A stretch of DNA of 64,000 nt, from positions 1,054,001 through 1,118,000 of the forward strand of contig NZ_JACYFU010000001.1 in assembly GCF_014837245.1 (NCBI RefSeq). The letters are read 5' to 3'. Below, one piece after another: positions 27,096-35,315 of this stretch. The notes under the pieces are model-generated. The model did no database searches. It worked only from the letters and a program-made list of their open reading frames with translations, and was not told the DNA's origin. The translations under genes were made by a program, and so were the position numbers. Position 1 is the first letter of the stretch. Every line of letters begins with the position of its first letter. Source of the DNA: Devosia oryzisoli (GTDB lineage Bacteria > Pseudomonadota > Alphaproteobacteria > Rhizobiales > Devosiaceae).

Positions 27096-27179
27096 GGAGT
27101 TTCATACACGTCCTGCGGGCCTGTCAAGGTTGATTTGGGCGCTTTGCTGAACTGACGGCGAGGGGAGGCGCTGGCAGCT

Positions 27180-28244
27180 GTGGCACCAGGGCAAAAATTG
27201 CCGACTATTCAGGATGTTGCGCGTGAGGCAGGAGTGTCTACGGCGACGGTGAGCCGTGCACTGTCGCAGCCACAGCGGGTCAGCGAGAATACTCGAGCGC
27301 GCGTTTCCAAAGCGGTCGATGTAACCGGTTACACGATGAACCAGGCCGCCCGTTCGCTGCGTCAACGCGTGGCGCGAACAGTGCTTGTTGCGCTTCCTGA
27401 TATCCGCAATCCCTTTTTCTCCTCGATACTTGACGCCGTGGAGCGAGAGGCGGCGCGTCGCGGATACGGCATTCTGGTAGCCAATCTCTACTTTGGACAC
27501 GAAACCGTCTGGCGATTGCAGGACCTGCTGCTATCCAACCGTGCCGATGGTCTCCTCCTGCTGGATGGGTCAGTTAACCCCAATCATTTGCGCCTTCTCA
27601 CTGACGGACCGGTCTCCATCCCCGTTGTTCTGGCCTGCGAGGAGGTTCCGCACCTCAACTACCATAAAGTTCTCACCGACAACGCCGTGTCGGCAGAGCG
27701 GGCCACCCGGCACCTCATCGATCTGGGCCACCTCGACATTGGGCACATCATGGGCCCCGAGCACAACTCGGCCGCGCAGGACCGGCTCACAGGTTTCACC
27801 CGCGCACTCTCCGCCGCCCATCTCCCGGTTAATCCCAACTGGCTTTTCCGGGGCAATTTCGAAATGGAAAGCGGCTTCGCGGCGGCCGCGCGATTCATGG
27901 CACTGGAGCACCGGCCCACGGCCATATTCGCGGCCAATGACGAATCGGCAATTGGGCTTCTTTCAGGTCTGCGGCAACACGGCCTTGCCTGCCCACAGGA
28001 TATCTCCGTCGTCGGGTTCGACGATCTGGAGGTTGCGCCGCACTACTGGCCGCCGCTCACTACAATCCGGCAGCCGCGAGAGACGCTGGGTCGAATGGCT
28101 GCCGAGACTCTGATTGATCTGATAGAAGGGGAGCACCGTGCGACGACGCCCCTCCGGATCGTGCTGAGCTCTGAACTCATCGTGCGCGGCAGCACCGCGA
28201 GGCTCTCCTCCGCCCTCTCAAGCGCGGTCCAAAGCGCCATTTAG
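27180..28244 (+). CDS. LacI family transcriptional regulator
   Basis: A 354-aa repressor. The N-terminal helix-turn-helix is TIQDVAREAGVSTATVSRAL, then the hinge helix NQAARSLRQRVA and a periplasmic-binding-protein-like effector domain with VSAERATRHLIDLGH and the C-terminal ISVVGFDDLEVAPHYWPPLTTI. It is transcribed away from the sugar operon; two CG-centred palindromes lie in the spacer. The start is GTG 27180 with a GAGGGGAGG site. It most likely represses the operon until a sugar or keto-sugar is bound. Confidence 0.93.
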   Translation: MAPGQKLPTIQDVAREAGVSTATVSRALSQPQRVSENTRARVSKAVDVTGYTMNQAARSLRQRVARTVLVALPDIRNPFFSSILDAVEREAARRGYGILVANLYFGHETVWRLQDLLLSNRADGLLLLDGSVNPNHLRLLTDGPVSIPVVLACEEVPHLNYHKVLTDNAVSAERATRHLIDLGHLDIGHIMGPEHNSAAQDRLTGFTRALSAAHLPVNPNWLFRGNFEMESGFAAAARFMALEHRPTAIFAANDESAIGLLSGLRQHGLACPQDISVVGFDDLEVAPHYWPPLTTIRQPRETLGRMAAETLIDLIEGEHRATTPLRIVLSSELIVRGSTARLSSALSSAVQSAI

Positions 28245-28292
28245 ACCTCGGGCATTTTCTTTGCGACAAAATGCGGTAAAGGAAGGGCCAGC

Positions 28293-28369
28293 GGTCCCGT
28301 AGCTCAGCTGGATAGAGCAGCAGCCTTCTAAGCTGTTGGTCACAGGTTCGAATCCTGTCGGGATCGCCA
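28293..28369 (+). tRNA. tRNA-Arg (TCT)
   Basis: A 77-nt cloverleaf. Acceptor GGTCCCG (28293-28299) pairs with CGGGATC (28359-28365, one G-T), then discriminator G and encoded CCA. The anticodon loop CTTCTAA carries TCT; D-arm AGCTCAGCTGGATAGAGC; T-arm CAGGTTCGAATCCTG. Confidence 0.94.
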
Positions 28370-28499
28370 GTTTCTCTTCCGCCTTGCTCCGGCAGATTCA
28401 CCGCACGGGCTCGTACCTCCAGCACATGTCAGTCGCTACGGGTTGTCTCGACGCAGAAAATGAGTCACCCTGCGCCCCTACCATTGGGGGGCAAGTCCA

Positions 28500-29228
28500 C
28501 TGGCTGAACTAGCGACACGACCCACCATCGTTCTCTTCGACCTCGATGGAACGTTGGTGCATCACGTGAACCCGCGCGTCTTGCAGGCACTGGAGTTTCT
28601 TGATGACTGCTCGCACCGCACCGGCCGGCTAGCCGCCCGCTTCCGTTTGGCGAGGCGGCAGTGTCTGACGGCCGAAAAAAAGGCGCCAAAGCTGCTAGTG
28701 CACCGCGCGATCCACCGCGTTCGACGCAAATCGGTGGAGGACATTCTGGTGCCCTGCGCGACCATGCAAAACGTCCTTGAGCGCCTGCGGGACAATGGTG
28801 TGGCAATGGGCGTCGTCAGCAACGGCCTAGGGCGCGGTTACGGCCATGAGGTGCTCGAGGCGTTCGATCTCCAGAAGTTCTTCGCCACCTGTGTGTTCCG
28901 GGAAGACGTAGTACGGGGCAAGCCTTGGCCCGATTCGATCTTGGCAGCCGTCAACCAGATCCGGCGGATGCCGCGCCGGAACGACGAAATCTGGTACATC
29001 GGCGATCAGCGCAAGGACATTCGCGCCGTACAGGCTGCTTCGGCTGCCTTGGGCGTTACCATCCGTCCGTTCGCCCTCGGCGCGCGCGCTGCGCTGGCGG
29101 CGGTAGAAGCTCGTCTACACCCGGCCCAGATCATGTTGACGCCCGGCGACTTCGAAAGGGCCGTCAACGCAGCGTTTCGTCCGCTTTCTGAGGAAGCAGA
29201 GTTACCCCTGCTGGGCTCCCTACCCTAG
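28500..29228 (+). CDS. HAD-superfamily hydrolase with non-standard start
   Basis: A haloacid dehalogenase-like phosphatase of about 242 aa. Motif I is VLFDLDGTLVHH, motif II GVVSNG, motif III the Lys in VRGKPWPDSIL, and motif IV IWYIGDQRKD. No ATG, GTG or TTG lies in this frame before motif I; the first is the TTG at 28554, which would cut off the catalytic aspartate. The frame is open back to 28464. The best in-frame candidate is CTG 28500, 8 bases after a GGGGGG run. Alternatively the ATG at 28460, in another frame, enters this frame if one G of the run at 28486-28491 is removed, suggesting a frameshift, sequencing error or slippery start. The function is a small-molecule phosphatase of unknown substrate. 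Confidence 0.75.
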   Translation: MAELATRPTIVLFDLDGTLVHHVNPRVLQALEFLDDCSHRTGRLAARFRLARRQCLTAEKKAPKLLVHRAIHRVRRKSVEDILVPCATMQNVLERLRDNGVAMGVVSNGLGRGYGHEVLEAFDLQKFFATCVFREDVVRGKPWPDSILAAVNQIRRMPRRNDEIWYIGDQRKDIRAVQAASAALGVTIRPFALGARAALAAVEARLHPAQIMLTPGDFERAVNAAFRPLSEEAELPLLGSLP

Positions 29229-29236
29229 TTGCAGCC

Positions 29237-29671
29237 CTAGAAATCAAAGCCCATCTGATTGGCGGATGGCGCCGGACGATGAGAAGCAAGCCCCGACGTC
29301 TTGCCACCCCCACTCTTCACCTTATTCTCGAGCTTGCTCTTTGCTGTCGACTTGGCCTTGGGCGGCGGTGGTTCCAATTTGCTTTGAACTGCCTGCTTCG
29401 AGGCAAAGGAACTGATCCAGTCCGTCGCCTGGTCCAACCGTCCAGTGCGGAAAGTGTATAGGTTCTCCCGGCCCTTCTTCACCTCAGCAACCAGACCGGC
29501 GGTCTTGAGGACCCGCAGGTGACGCGAGATGGCGGGACGGCTGATAGCGAAAGCATCGGCGAGACTATGTACAGGCACGGGTCCCGACGACAGGATCTCC
29601 AGAATGCGGCAGCGCGTTGCATCAGACAGTGCTGAATAGATGGCGAGCGGGGGTGTTGCCTTGCGAGTCAT
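29237..29671 (-). CDS. ArsR family winged-helix regulator
   Basis: A 144-aa regulator. The ArsR winged helix spans residues 5-90 with YSALSDATRCRILEIL, the recognition region DAFAISRPAISRHLRVLKTAGLV and the wing EVKKGRENLYTF. The motif RPAISRHLRVL is typical of the subgroup lacking metal-binding cysteines, and no Cys pair is visible. The C-terminal third is a Lys/Pro/Ser-rich tail of low complexity (PPPPKAKSTAKSK). ATG 29671 was chosen; the longer frame from 29707 would run through a palindrome that is probably its own operator. Confidence 0.87.
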   Translation of the reverse strand: MTRKATPPLAIYSALSDATRCRILEILSSGPVPVHSLADAFAISRPAISRHLRVLKTAGLVAEVKKGRENLYTFRTGRLDQATDWISSFASKQAVQSKLEPPPPKAKSTAKSKLENKVKSGGGKTSGLASHRPAPSANQMGFDF

Positions 29672-29684
29672 GCCCTGACTTAGA

Positions 29685-29700
29685 GTAACGCCAACGTTAC
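29685..29700. promoter_or_regulatory. Palindromic operator upstream of the ArsR gene
   Basis: GTAACG and CGTTAC separated by 4 bases form a perfect inverted repeat ending 13 bases before the ArsR start. Position and symmetry suggest autoregulation. Confidence 0.55.
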
Positions 29701-29840
29701 CCGTCAAGCGAGCCTTGGCCCCTACAAGCTATTGTTCACCAGGTATTTTCGGCAGCTGTTTACGCTGCCCTAAGATGGCACTTTTCGGGCGGCAAAGCAG
29801 TTACCTTCAAAGCGCATCCTTGCGGCTAAGAGGAGACAGC

Positions 29841-30530
29841 ATGACTAGCGTTGACGACGCTTTGCACATTCGCCAAGCCAACGCCGACCGACGGCTATAC
29901 AGCTCCGCCGAGTTGATCGTGGACGGCGCGGTGCACGTCGTTGGGCTTGTGATCGCGCTGGCTGCAGGCTCTGCCCTTCTGGCGCTGGCCTTGCTCGAAA
30001 CTGCACCCCACGCTTTTCCGGCGCTGCTAATTTACGTTCTGACGCTGTTGGCCGTTCTTTCAGCGTCGCTCGCCTACAATTTGTGGCCGCGAACACCGAT
30101 GCGGCACTTGCTCGCGCGCTTCGATCAAGCGGCTATATTTCTCTTCATTGCTGGAACCTACACGCCGTTCCTCGCTGTGTTGGGCGGCACCCCGACGACA
30201 TGGACCCTTGGCACATTTGTTTGGGGAGCGTCGCTAGTAGGCGTTGCGCTTAAACTGATCGTGCCGGAGCGATTTGGTCGCTTGGCGATAGTGCTGTATC
30301 TGGCGATCGGCTGGAGTGGAGTACTGGTGTTCCACGCATTGGCGTCTGCTCTACCGGCGTCAACGCTGTGGCTGCTCGTCGCCGGCGGCGTTACCTACTC
30401 GACCGGTATCGTCTTCCATCTGTGGGAAAAGCTGAAGTTCCAGAATGCGCTCTGGCACGTGTTCGTGGTGGCGGGCGCCAGCCTTCACCTCTGCGCCGTG
30501 ATGGACTGCATGGTGCTGACCCGCCTCTAG
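29841..30530 (+). CDS. Hemolysin III family (PAQR-like) membrane protein
   Basis: A 229-aa integral membrane protein with seven predicted segments, matching the HlyIII/YqfA branch of the PAQR superfamily. Conserved residues are visible in SASLAYNLWPRTPMRHLLARFDQAAIF (the Asp in RFDQ), AGTYTPF, and the C-terminal histidines in LWHVFVVAGASLHLCAVM (H...H), which form a metal site in the superfamily. The usual HSxYH motif of segment 2 is altered to YNLW here, so one ligand-bearing motif departs from the consensus. ATG 29841 has AGGAGACAGC ahead. Role in bacteria is not well established. Confidence 0.85.
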   Translation: MTSVDDALHIRQANADRRLYSSAELIVDGAVHVVGLVIALAAGSALLALALLETAPHAFPALLIYVLTLLAVLSASLAYNLWPRTPMRHLLARFDQAAIFLFIAGTYTPFLAVLGGTPTTWTLGTFVWGASLVGVALKLIVPERFGRLAIVLYLAIGWSGVLVFHALASALPASTLWLLVAGGVTYSTGIVFHLWEKLKFQNALWHVFVVAGASLHLCAVMDCMVLTRL

Positions 30531-30531
30531 A

Positions 30532-31020
30532 CTATTTTTCGTTCGAAATGCGCTCGTGCTCGATCCTGTCACCCGCGACAAGGCCGATCTCCTTCGACCG
30601 GCCGCCGTTGATTTCCAAGACGAACTGGACCGGGCCGTCGGACGGAATCGAAGTCGGGTCCCGAGGGCGGGCATTAACGTGGACGTTGCGCACCACGCCA
30701 TCGGCGCCGATGAACACCATATCAAGCGGAATGAACGTGTTCTGCATCCAGAATGAAACCGGTCGCTCCTGCTTGAAGTCAAACAGCATTCCGGCATCCT
30801 CTGCCAGCTCTTGTCGATACATCAGGCCCTTTGCGCGGCCCTCAGGCGTGTCCACAACTTCAACCGTGAACGTGTGGTCGCCGGTAGCGGTATGAACCAC
30901 AAGACGGGATTCGTCGCTGCACGCCGCAAGCGGCAAACTGGCCAACATGGCAACGCCGAGGGCGGCCACTGAGCGCGGAAGCCTACCGGATCGGACACTC
31001 GAGCATAGACGAAGGAACAA
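30532..31020 (-). CDS. DUF192 domain lipoprotein
   Basis: A small protein with a lipoprotein signal (LASLPLAAC, Cys as the acylation site) followed by a DUF192 domain: VEVVDTPEGRAKGLMYRQEL, GMLFDFKQERPVSFWMQNTFIPLDMVFI and the terminal GLVAGDRI. DUF192 proteins are small beta-barrels, usually exported, of unknown function. I favour the TTG at 31020 with GGGAGAC ahead of it, giving 162 aa; an ATG at 31065 adds 15 residues and overlaps the cold-shock gene upstream. The gene follows the double cold-shock gene closely, an arrangement common in Hyphomicrobiales. Confidence 0.86.
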   Translation of the reverse strand: MFLRLCSSVRSGRLPRSVAALGVAMLASLPLAACSDESRLVVHTATGDHTFTVEVVDTPEGRAKGLMYRQELAEDAGMLFDFKQERPVSFWMQNTFIPLDMVFIGADGVVRNVHVNARPRDPTSIPSDGPVQFVLEINGGRSKEIGLVAGDRIEHERISNEK

Positions 31021-31033
31021 GACTGCGGTCTCC

Positions 31034-31648
31034 CTAGTGCGACGAGGGAGCTTCGCCCCATCCATCGGGACGAATTTCAGCGACCATCAAACCCTTTGGA
31101 CCCTGGCCGTAGCGCACGAGAACGTACTGCCCCGGCCGCAACTCCGTAATACCGAACCGGCGGAGCGTTTCCATGTGGACGAAAACATCCGGCGTCCCCT
31201 CGCCAGCAGACAAGAACCCGAAGCCACGTATGCGGTTGAACCACTTCACTTCCAGCCGAACCATTCCCGACGTTGGCTCGACACTGACATGGGTCCGCGG
31301 AGCCGGCATCTGCGAGGGATGACGCGCAGTCGATTCGTCCATGGAGACGATACGAAACGCCTGCAGCCCCCCCGGACGGTTCAAGGCCTCGACAACTATC
31401 CGGGCGCCCTCATAGGCAGTCTGATAGCCGTCGCGCCGCAAACAGGTTACGTGGAGTAGCACGTCGGCCATTCCATTGTCGGGAATGATAAAGCCAAAGC
31501 CCTTACCGGCGTCGAACCACTTGATGGTCCCAGAGACCTCGATTGTGTCGAGTTCCGAAACGCGAGACCCATTAGCGGCGCCATTTTGATCCTCATCCGT
31601 GCGCAAAGCTGCGCCGGATTCGTCCTCGCCGTTGACCTTGACCCCCAT
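31034..31648 (-). CDS. Double cold-shock domain protein
   Basis: A 204-aa protein with two cold-shock domains. The first, from about residue 36, has SGTIKWFDAGKGFGFI and the RNP2-like DVLLHVTCL; the second, from about residue 130, has LEVKWFNRIRGFGFL and DVFVHMETL. The N-terminal 30 residues are acidic and probably disordered, with a linker of about 20 residues between the domains. Two-domain versions are typical of Hyphomicrobiales and would bind RNA or single-stranded DNA. DUF192 follows in the same operon. Confidence 0.93.
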   Translation of the reverse strand: MGVKVNGEDESGAALRTDEDQNGAANGSRVSELDTIEVSGTIKWFDAGKGFGFIIPDNGMADVLLHVTCLRRDGYQTAYEGARIVVEALNRPGGLQAFRIVSMDESTARHPSQMPAPRTHVSVEPTSGMVRLEVKWFNRIRGFGFLSAGEGTPDVFVHMETLRRFGITELRPGQYVLVRYGQGPKGLMVAEIRPDGWGEAPSSH

Positions 31649-31827
31649 GATCCCAACGCCTTTTCACACTCGCCCGCCGCCGCGGGTACTCCACAAGACA
31701 AAATCAGTCTGGCCGATTCAACGGCAAAAGTTAAGAAGATGTTCAGAAATAGTTGCCCCGCCGCAAAGCCGCCGCGTTGCTCTTGCGCGAAGGGACTGTT
31801 AGCCATGCCGCACCACAGGAGGAAAGC

Positions 31828-32244
31828 ATGAAATATCTGCACACCATGGTCCGCGTCACCAATGTCGAGGAAAGCCTCCGCTTCTACTGCGAAGGGCTGG
31901 GCCTCGAGGAAGTGCGCCGCAGCGAAAACGAAAAAGGGCGCTATACCCTGATCTTCCTTCGCGCCCCGGGCGATCAGGGCGGAGAGGTGGAGCTGACGTT
32001 CAACTGGGACCCGGAACCCTACAGTGGGGGCCGAAATTTCGGACATCTGGCCTATCGGGTGGACGACATCTACAAGCTATGCCAGCACCTGCAGGACATG
32101 GGCGTCACCATCAACCGTCCACCGCGAGACGGTCACATGGCCTTCGTCCGCTCCCCCGACGGAATCTCGGTCGAGCTCATCCAGGACGGGACGCTGCCCC
32201 CTCAGGAGCCGTGGGCGTCCATGCCGAACACCGGAAGCTGGTAA
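31828..32244 (+). CDS. gloA: Lactoylglutathione lyase (glyoxalase I)
   Basis: A 138-aa vicinal-oxygen-chelate enzyme that isomerises the hemithioacetal of methylglyoxal and glutathione. Metal ligands expected in the family are visible: His in KYLHTMVRV, Glu in EVELTFNWD, His in GHLAYRVDDI and Glu in ISVELIQDG. Length is typical for the short bacterial nickel/zinc type. ATG 31828 has a strong AGGAGG site. Confidence 0.93.
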   Translation: MKYLHTMVRVTNVEESLRFYCEGLGLEEVRRSENEKGRYTLIFLRAPGDQGGEVELTFNWDPEPYSGGRNFGHLAYRVDDIYKLCQHLQDMGVTINRPPRDGHMAFVRSPDGISVELIQDGTLPPQEPWASMPNTGSW

Positions 32245-32379
32245 CCCAGCCTGAAGCTTAGGGTTTCGCTAACCGTGCCAATTAGCAGGAGGTTAGCGAG
32301 ACTCCTCTAATTTTAGCGACTGTCTTCACCCACCCATTGCCTGTTGCGCCATAGCCACAGTAGCCACGGGACCAGTCGC

Positions 32380-32853
32380 ATGCCTCTCCTCCGCTCGATC
32401 ACCGCCCTCGCCTTTACGGGGCTTTCACTCACCGCTTGCGTGCCAATGGCCATGTTCGCAAGCAGTAGTGGAACTGGCTACTCTGGACTGCGCACCGACT
32501 GGGGCACGTTCGTGAGCTCGAAGTCGGTCAACGCTTTTTGCCTGTCGCCCAAGCTGCGGTTCCTGATCTGGGATATCGAGGGGCACTTCGGCAAGAAGGT
32601 CGTCATGAATTCGGGCTATCGAGACGGCCTGCACAACGCCGCGGCGGGCGGCGCGGACAATTCCTTTCATACCAAGTGCATGGCGTCGGATATCTACATC
32701 CCCGGCGTGCCGAAGGAGCGGCTCATTGCCTATGCGATGAACAATGATGGGGTCGGCGGGTTAGGCTGCTATCCCGGTCGCCAGTTCATACACGTGGACG
32801 TCCGCGATCGACCGCGGGGCTACAGACGGCCAGTGACCTTCTCAGGCTGTTGA
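32380..32853 (+). CDS. Peptidase M15-like (YcbK/DUF882) lipoprotein
   Basis: A 157-aa protein with a lipobox (LSLTAC) and a D,D-peptidase-fold domain. The zinc-site motifs of the M15A/DUF882 family are present: NSGYRDGLHNAAAGGADNSFHTKCMASDIYI (one His and one Asp) and QFIHVDVRDRPR (second His). Such proteins act on peptidoglycan cross-links in the periplasm. ATG 32380 was chosen because it starts the signal peptide; an upstream TTG frame would lengthen it without benefit. The two tRNA-Glu genes follow. Confidence 0.85.
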   Translation: MPLLRSITALAFTGLSLTACVPMAMFASSSGTGYSGLRTDWGTFVSSKSVNAFCLSPKLRFLIWDIEGHFGKKVVMNSGYRDGLHNAAAGGADNSFHTKCMASDIYIPGVPKERLIAYAMNNDGVGGLGCYPGRQFIHVDVRDRPRGYRRPVTFSGC

Positions 32854-32928
32854 AAAAGTGCACGGCATGCGGCCGAACGGGGTTGCACATCCCGGCAAGC
32901 CAAACTATACGACGCCCATCGCGCTCAG

Positions 32929-33003
32929 GCGCCCTTCGTCTATCGGTTAGGACGGCACCCTTTCACGGTGCAGAGAGGGGTTCGATTCCCCTAGGGCGTA
33001 CCA
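32929..33003 (+). tRNA. tRNA-Glu (TTC)
   Basis: A 75-nt cloverleaf. GCGCCCT (32929-32935) pairs with AGGGCGT, giving a G-T first pair, then discriminator A and encoded CCA. The anticodon loop CTTTCAC carries TTC. Confidence 0.95.
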
Positions 33004-33056
33004 CTCCTCTTGCTGGGCAAGGTGGAGACCGGTACACTGAAGTGCCTTTTGACTGT

Positions 33057-33131
33057 GCGCCCATCGTCTAGCGGTCAGGACGACGCCCTCTCACGGCGTA
33101 AACAGGGGTTCGATTCCCCTTGGGCGTACCA
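33057..33131 (+). tRNA. tRNA-Glu (CTC)
   Basis: A 75-nt cloverleaf, 53 bp after tRNA-Glu(TTC). GCGCCCA (33057-33063) pairs with TGGGCGT, again with a terminal G-T pair, followed by A and encoded CCA. The anticodon is CTC. Confidence 0.94.
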
Positions 33132-33233
33132 CCTTCACACTGAAATCCTTCATGTTGTGCTGCAGAGCGCCGGGCAGTGCGGACGCTCGGAACTTCCTGC
33201 AACCGCGGTTCGAGCACCTCATGGAAATTCGGG

Positions 33234-33263
33234 TGATCTGGGCGCCACCTTTGCTCCGTATAA
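33234..33263 (+). promoter_or_regulatory. Putative ECF-type promoter of the sigma factor gene
   Basis: TGATCT at 33234-33239 and GTATAA at 33258-33263 with an 18-bp spacer, 25 bp before the preferred sigma start. The -35 resembles the TGATCC element described for RpoE of Rhodobacter sphaeroides. A near-identical pair lies upstream of the flavoprotein operon (38706-38734), implying autoregulation. Confidence 0.6.
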
Positions 33264-33287
33264 CCTCTGTTAGATATGGAGCCGACA

Positions 33288-33884
33288 ATGTATTCGATTG
33301 TCATGGCAGACTCTTCTTCAGGGCGCGGCGCGCCCCACCAAATGGATGACGCGACAACCTTGTTGGCCCGCGTAGCCCAAGCTCGGGACCGAATGGCACT
33401 TGCCGCCCTGTTCGGCCAACTCGGGCCCAAGGTTAAGTCAATGATGCTCAAGCTGGGCGCCAATGACTCCCTGGCCGAGGATCTGGTGCAGGAAACCTTC
33501 CTTTCGGTGTGGCGCAAGGCGCATCTTTATTCACCGGAGCGCGGGGCCGTGAGCACCTGGATCTTCACCATCGCGCGCAACCTGCGAATCGATCAGGTAC
33601 GCCGTCAGTCGAACCGGCCTTACGAGGATCTGGAGACGGTGATGCTGGAGAGCGACGTTCCGTCAGGAGCCGTTGTGGTGGAGCAGAAAGAGGTGATCCA
33701 GCGCGTTACGGCTGCGTTGAAGTCATTGTCGCCCGAGCAGCAGGAAGTGGTGCGGCTGAATTATCTGCACGACATGCCTCACGCCGAAATTGCCGAGACG
33801 ATCGGCATCCCCCTCGGCACTGTAAAATCACGCCTCAGACTGGCCTATGAACGACTCCGGCCGATGCTGGAGGATTTGCAATGA
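33288..33884 (+). CDS. ECF RNA polymerase sigma factor (RpoE/ECF11-like)
   Basis: A 198-aa sigma-70 family factor with regions 2 and 4 only. Region 2 shows AEDLVQETFLSVWRKAH and VSTWIFTIARNLRIDQVRR; region 4 shows LSPEQQEVVRLNYLHDMPHAEIAETIGIPLGTVKSRLRLAYERLR. It overlaps the anti-sigma gene by 4 bp (ATGA), as in rpoE-chrR pairs that respond to singlet oxygen. I prefer ATG 33288, preceded by GGAG; ATGs at 33276, 33303 and 33345 are alternatives. The putative promoter fits autoregulation. Confidence 0.92.
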   Translation: MYSIVMADSSSGRGAPHQMDDATTLLARVAQARDRMALAALFGQLGPKVKSMMLKLGANDSLAEDLVQETFLSVWRKAHLYSPERGAVSTWIFTIARNLRIDQVRRQSNRPYEDLETVMLESDVPSGAVVVEQKEVIQRVTAALKSLSPEQQEVVRLNYLHDMPHAEIAETIGIPLGTVKSRLRLAYERLRPMLEDLQ

Positions 33885-34531
33885 CGATCAATCACCACCC
33901 TGACATCTCGACGCTGATGGCGTTCACTGCCGGAACGCTCGAAGAACCGTTTGCTACCGTTATCGCCACGCATCTCGCCATGTCCGAAGCCGGGAGGATC
34001 ACAGTCCGGCACATGGAGACGATCGGCGGTGCGCTGCTTGAGGATGAGCCGGATGCGGCCATGTCCGCGGCGGCGACGGATCGCCTGCTCGCAGCGCTTG
34101 ACGGTGCGTCCGAGGAGCCCGCGCTTCCGGCGATGGCTGAGAATGCCGACATTCCCACGCCTCTGCGACCTTATCTGCCCCAGGGACTGGAGGGGGTGAA
34201 ATGGAAATGGAACGGACCTGGGGTAGCCACGGCTGATCTGGCGAGGGGTCGCGACGGCAGGTCGAGGCTTATGTTGCTGCGCGTGGCCGGCGGTCGCCGG
34301 GTTCCTGAGCACAGTCACGGAGGCCAAGAACTGACGCTGATCCTGCAGGGCGCCTATCGCGACCGGTTCGGCGTATTTGCGCGCGGCGATATCGCCGATC
34401 ACGACGAGGATGTGGAGCACCAGCCGATCGCCGAACCAGGCCCTGATTGCATTTGCCTCGTTGCGGTGGACGCGAAGCTCAGCTTCCGCGGCCGGCTTAT
34501 GCAGGCCCTGCAGCCTCTCTTCGGAATCTGA
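33881..34531 (+). CDS. chrR: ChrR-like anti-sigma factor, cupin type
   Basis: A 216-aa anti-sigma factor. The N-terminal helical domain (residues 1-85) aligns with ChrR: His6 and His31 in INHHPDISTL and IATHLAMSEAG are kept, but the positions of the two zinc cysteines (35 and 38 in Rhodobacter ChrR) are Ser35 and Gly38. The C-terminal cupin (about 100-200) keeps the His/His/Glu set in PEHSHGGQELTLILQGAY and the later His in EDVEHQPIAE. Start overlaps the sigma stop. It should hold the sigma factor inactive until a stress signal; without the cysteines the N-domain probably cannot bind zinc in the classical way. Confidence 0.9.
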   Translation: MTINHHPDISTLMAFTAGTLEEPFATVIATHLAMSEAGRITVRHMETIGGALLEDEPDAAMSAAATDRLLAALDGASEEPALPAMAENADIPTPLRPYLPQGLEGVKWKWNGPGVATADLARGRDGRSRLMLLRVAGGRRVPEHSHGGQELTLILQGAYRDRFGVFARGDIADHDEDVEHQPIAEPGPDCICLVAVDAKLSFRGRLMQALQPLFGI

Positions 34532-34533
34532 AC

Positions 34534-35292
34534 ATGCAGCCTGGTGTTGCCTGGATCATCGGCGGCGGTTCAGGCATCGGCGCCGCAGTGGCCAGGCTTC
34601 TCGCTGACCGGGGTTGGACAGTTGCGATCTCCGGACGCCGGATGGAGAAGCTGCAGGAAGTCGCGGGAAAACATTCGTCAATCCACCCGTTCCCGATGGA
34701 CGTCACGGATGAGAAGGCGGTCAACGCAACCAGCCAGCGGATCGTCAGCGAGTTGCGGCGGATCGACCTGTTCCTGTTCAGTGCCGCCGCGTGGGAGCCC
34801 ATGACAGTCGGGAACTACGACCTGGGGCAGTTCCGGACCGTGGTCGACACCAACTATCTTGGCGTCATTCGCTGCGCCAATGCCGTCCAGCCACAGATGG
34901 AGAAACAGGGCAGTGGCCATTTTGCCGTCGTCGCATCGGTGGCGGGCTACTTCGGGTTGCCTCGTTCAGCCGCCTACTCGTCGACCAAAGCGGCGTTGAT
35001 CAACCTGCTTGAGACGATGCGGACGGAAGTGGCGCCGCGCGGCATCGTGGTTCGCATGATCGCCCCGGGTTTTGTAAAGTCCGAACTCACAGCGAAGAAC
35101 GACTTTCCCATGCCGTTCCTCATGGAAACGGACGACGCTGCCCATCGCATCGTGGATGGGCTCACGGAATCCGACCGGTTTGAGATCGCGTTTCCGAAGC
35201 GCATGGTCTGGTTGATGAAAACGGTACGGGCGTTGCCTTACCCGATTTTCTTCTGGCTTACGTCGAAGATGCTGCCGAAGCAGGAAAATTAG
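34534..35292 (+). CDS. Short-chain dehydrogenase/reductase
   Basis: A 252-aa SDR. The cofactor motif is IIGGGSGIGAAVARLL, the active site has a Ser in VVASVAGYFG and Tyr-x-x-x-Lys in AAYSSTKAAL, and a hydrophobic C-terminal segment (LPYPIFFWLTSKM) suggests membrane association. It begins 2 bp after the chrR stop and so belongs to the sigma/anti-sigma operon. SDR proteins are often encoded in ChrR-type stress clusters; the substrate may be lipid-derived, given the neighbours, but that is inference. Confidence 0.88.
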   Translation: MQPGVAWIIGGGSGIGAAVARLLADRGWTVAISGRRMEKLQEVAGKHSSIHPFPMDVTDEKAVNATSQRIVSELRRIDLFLFSAAAWEPMTVGNYDLGQFRTVVDTNYLGVIRCANAVQPQMEKQGSGHFAVVASVAGYFGLPRSAAYSSTKAALINLLETMRTEVAPRGIVVRMIAPGFVKSELTAKNDFPMPFLMETDDAAHRIVDGLTESDRFEIAFPKRMVWLMKTVRALPYPIFFWLTSKMLPKQEN

Positions 35293-35315
35293 CTTCTAGC
35301 CCAAGGTATCTACCG

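Noticed and set aside
32929-33131. Two similar 75-bp units as an insertion or repeat array
   Set aside because: They are tRNA-Glu genes with different anticodons (TTC, CTC), a normal tandem arrangement.
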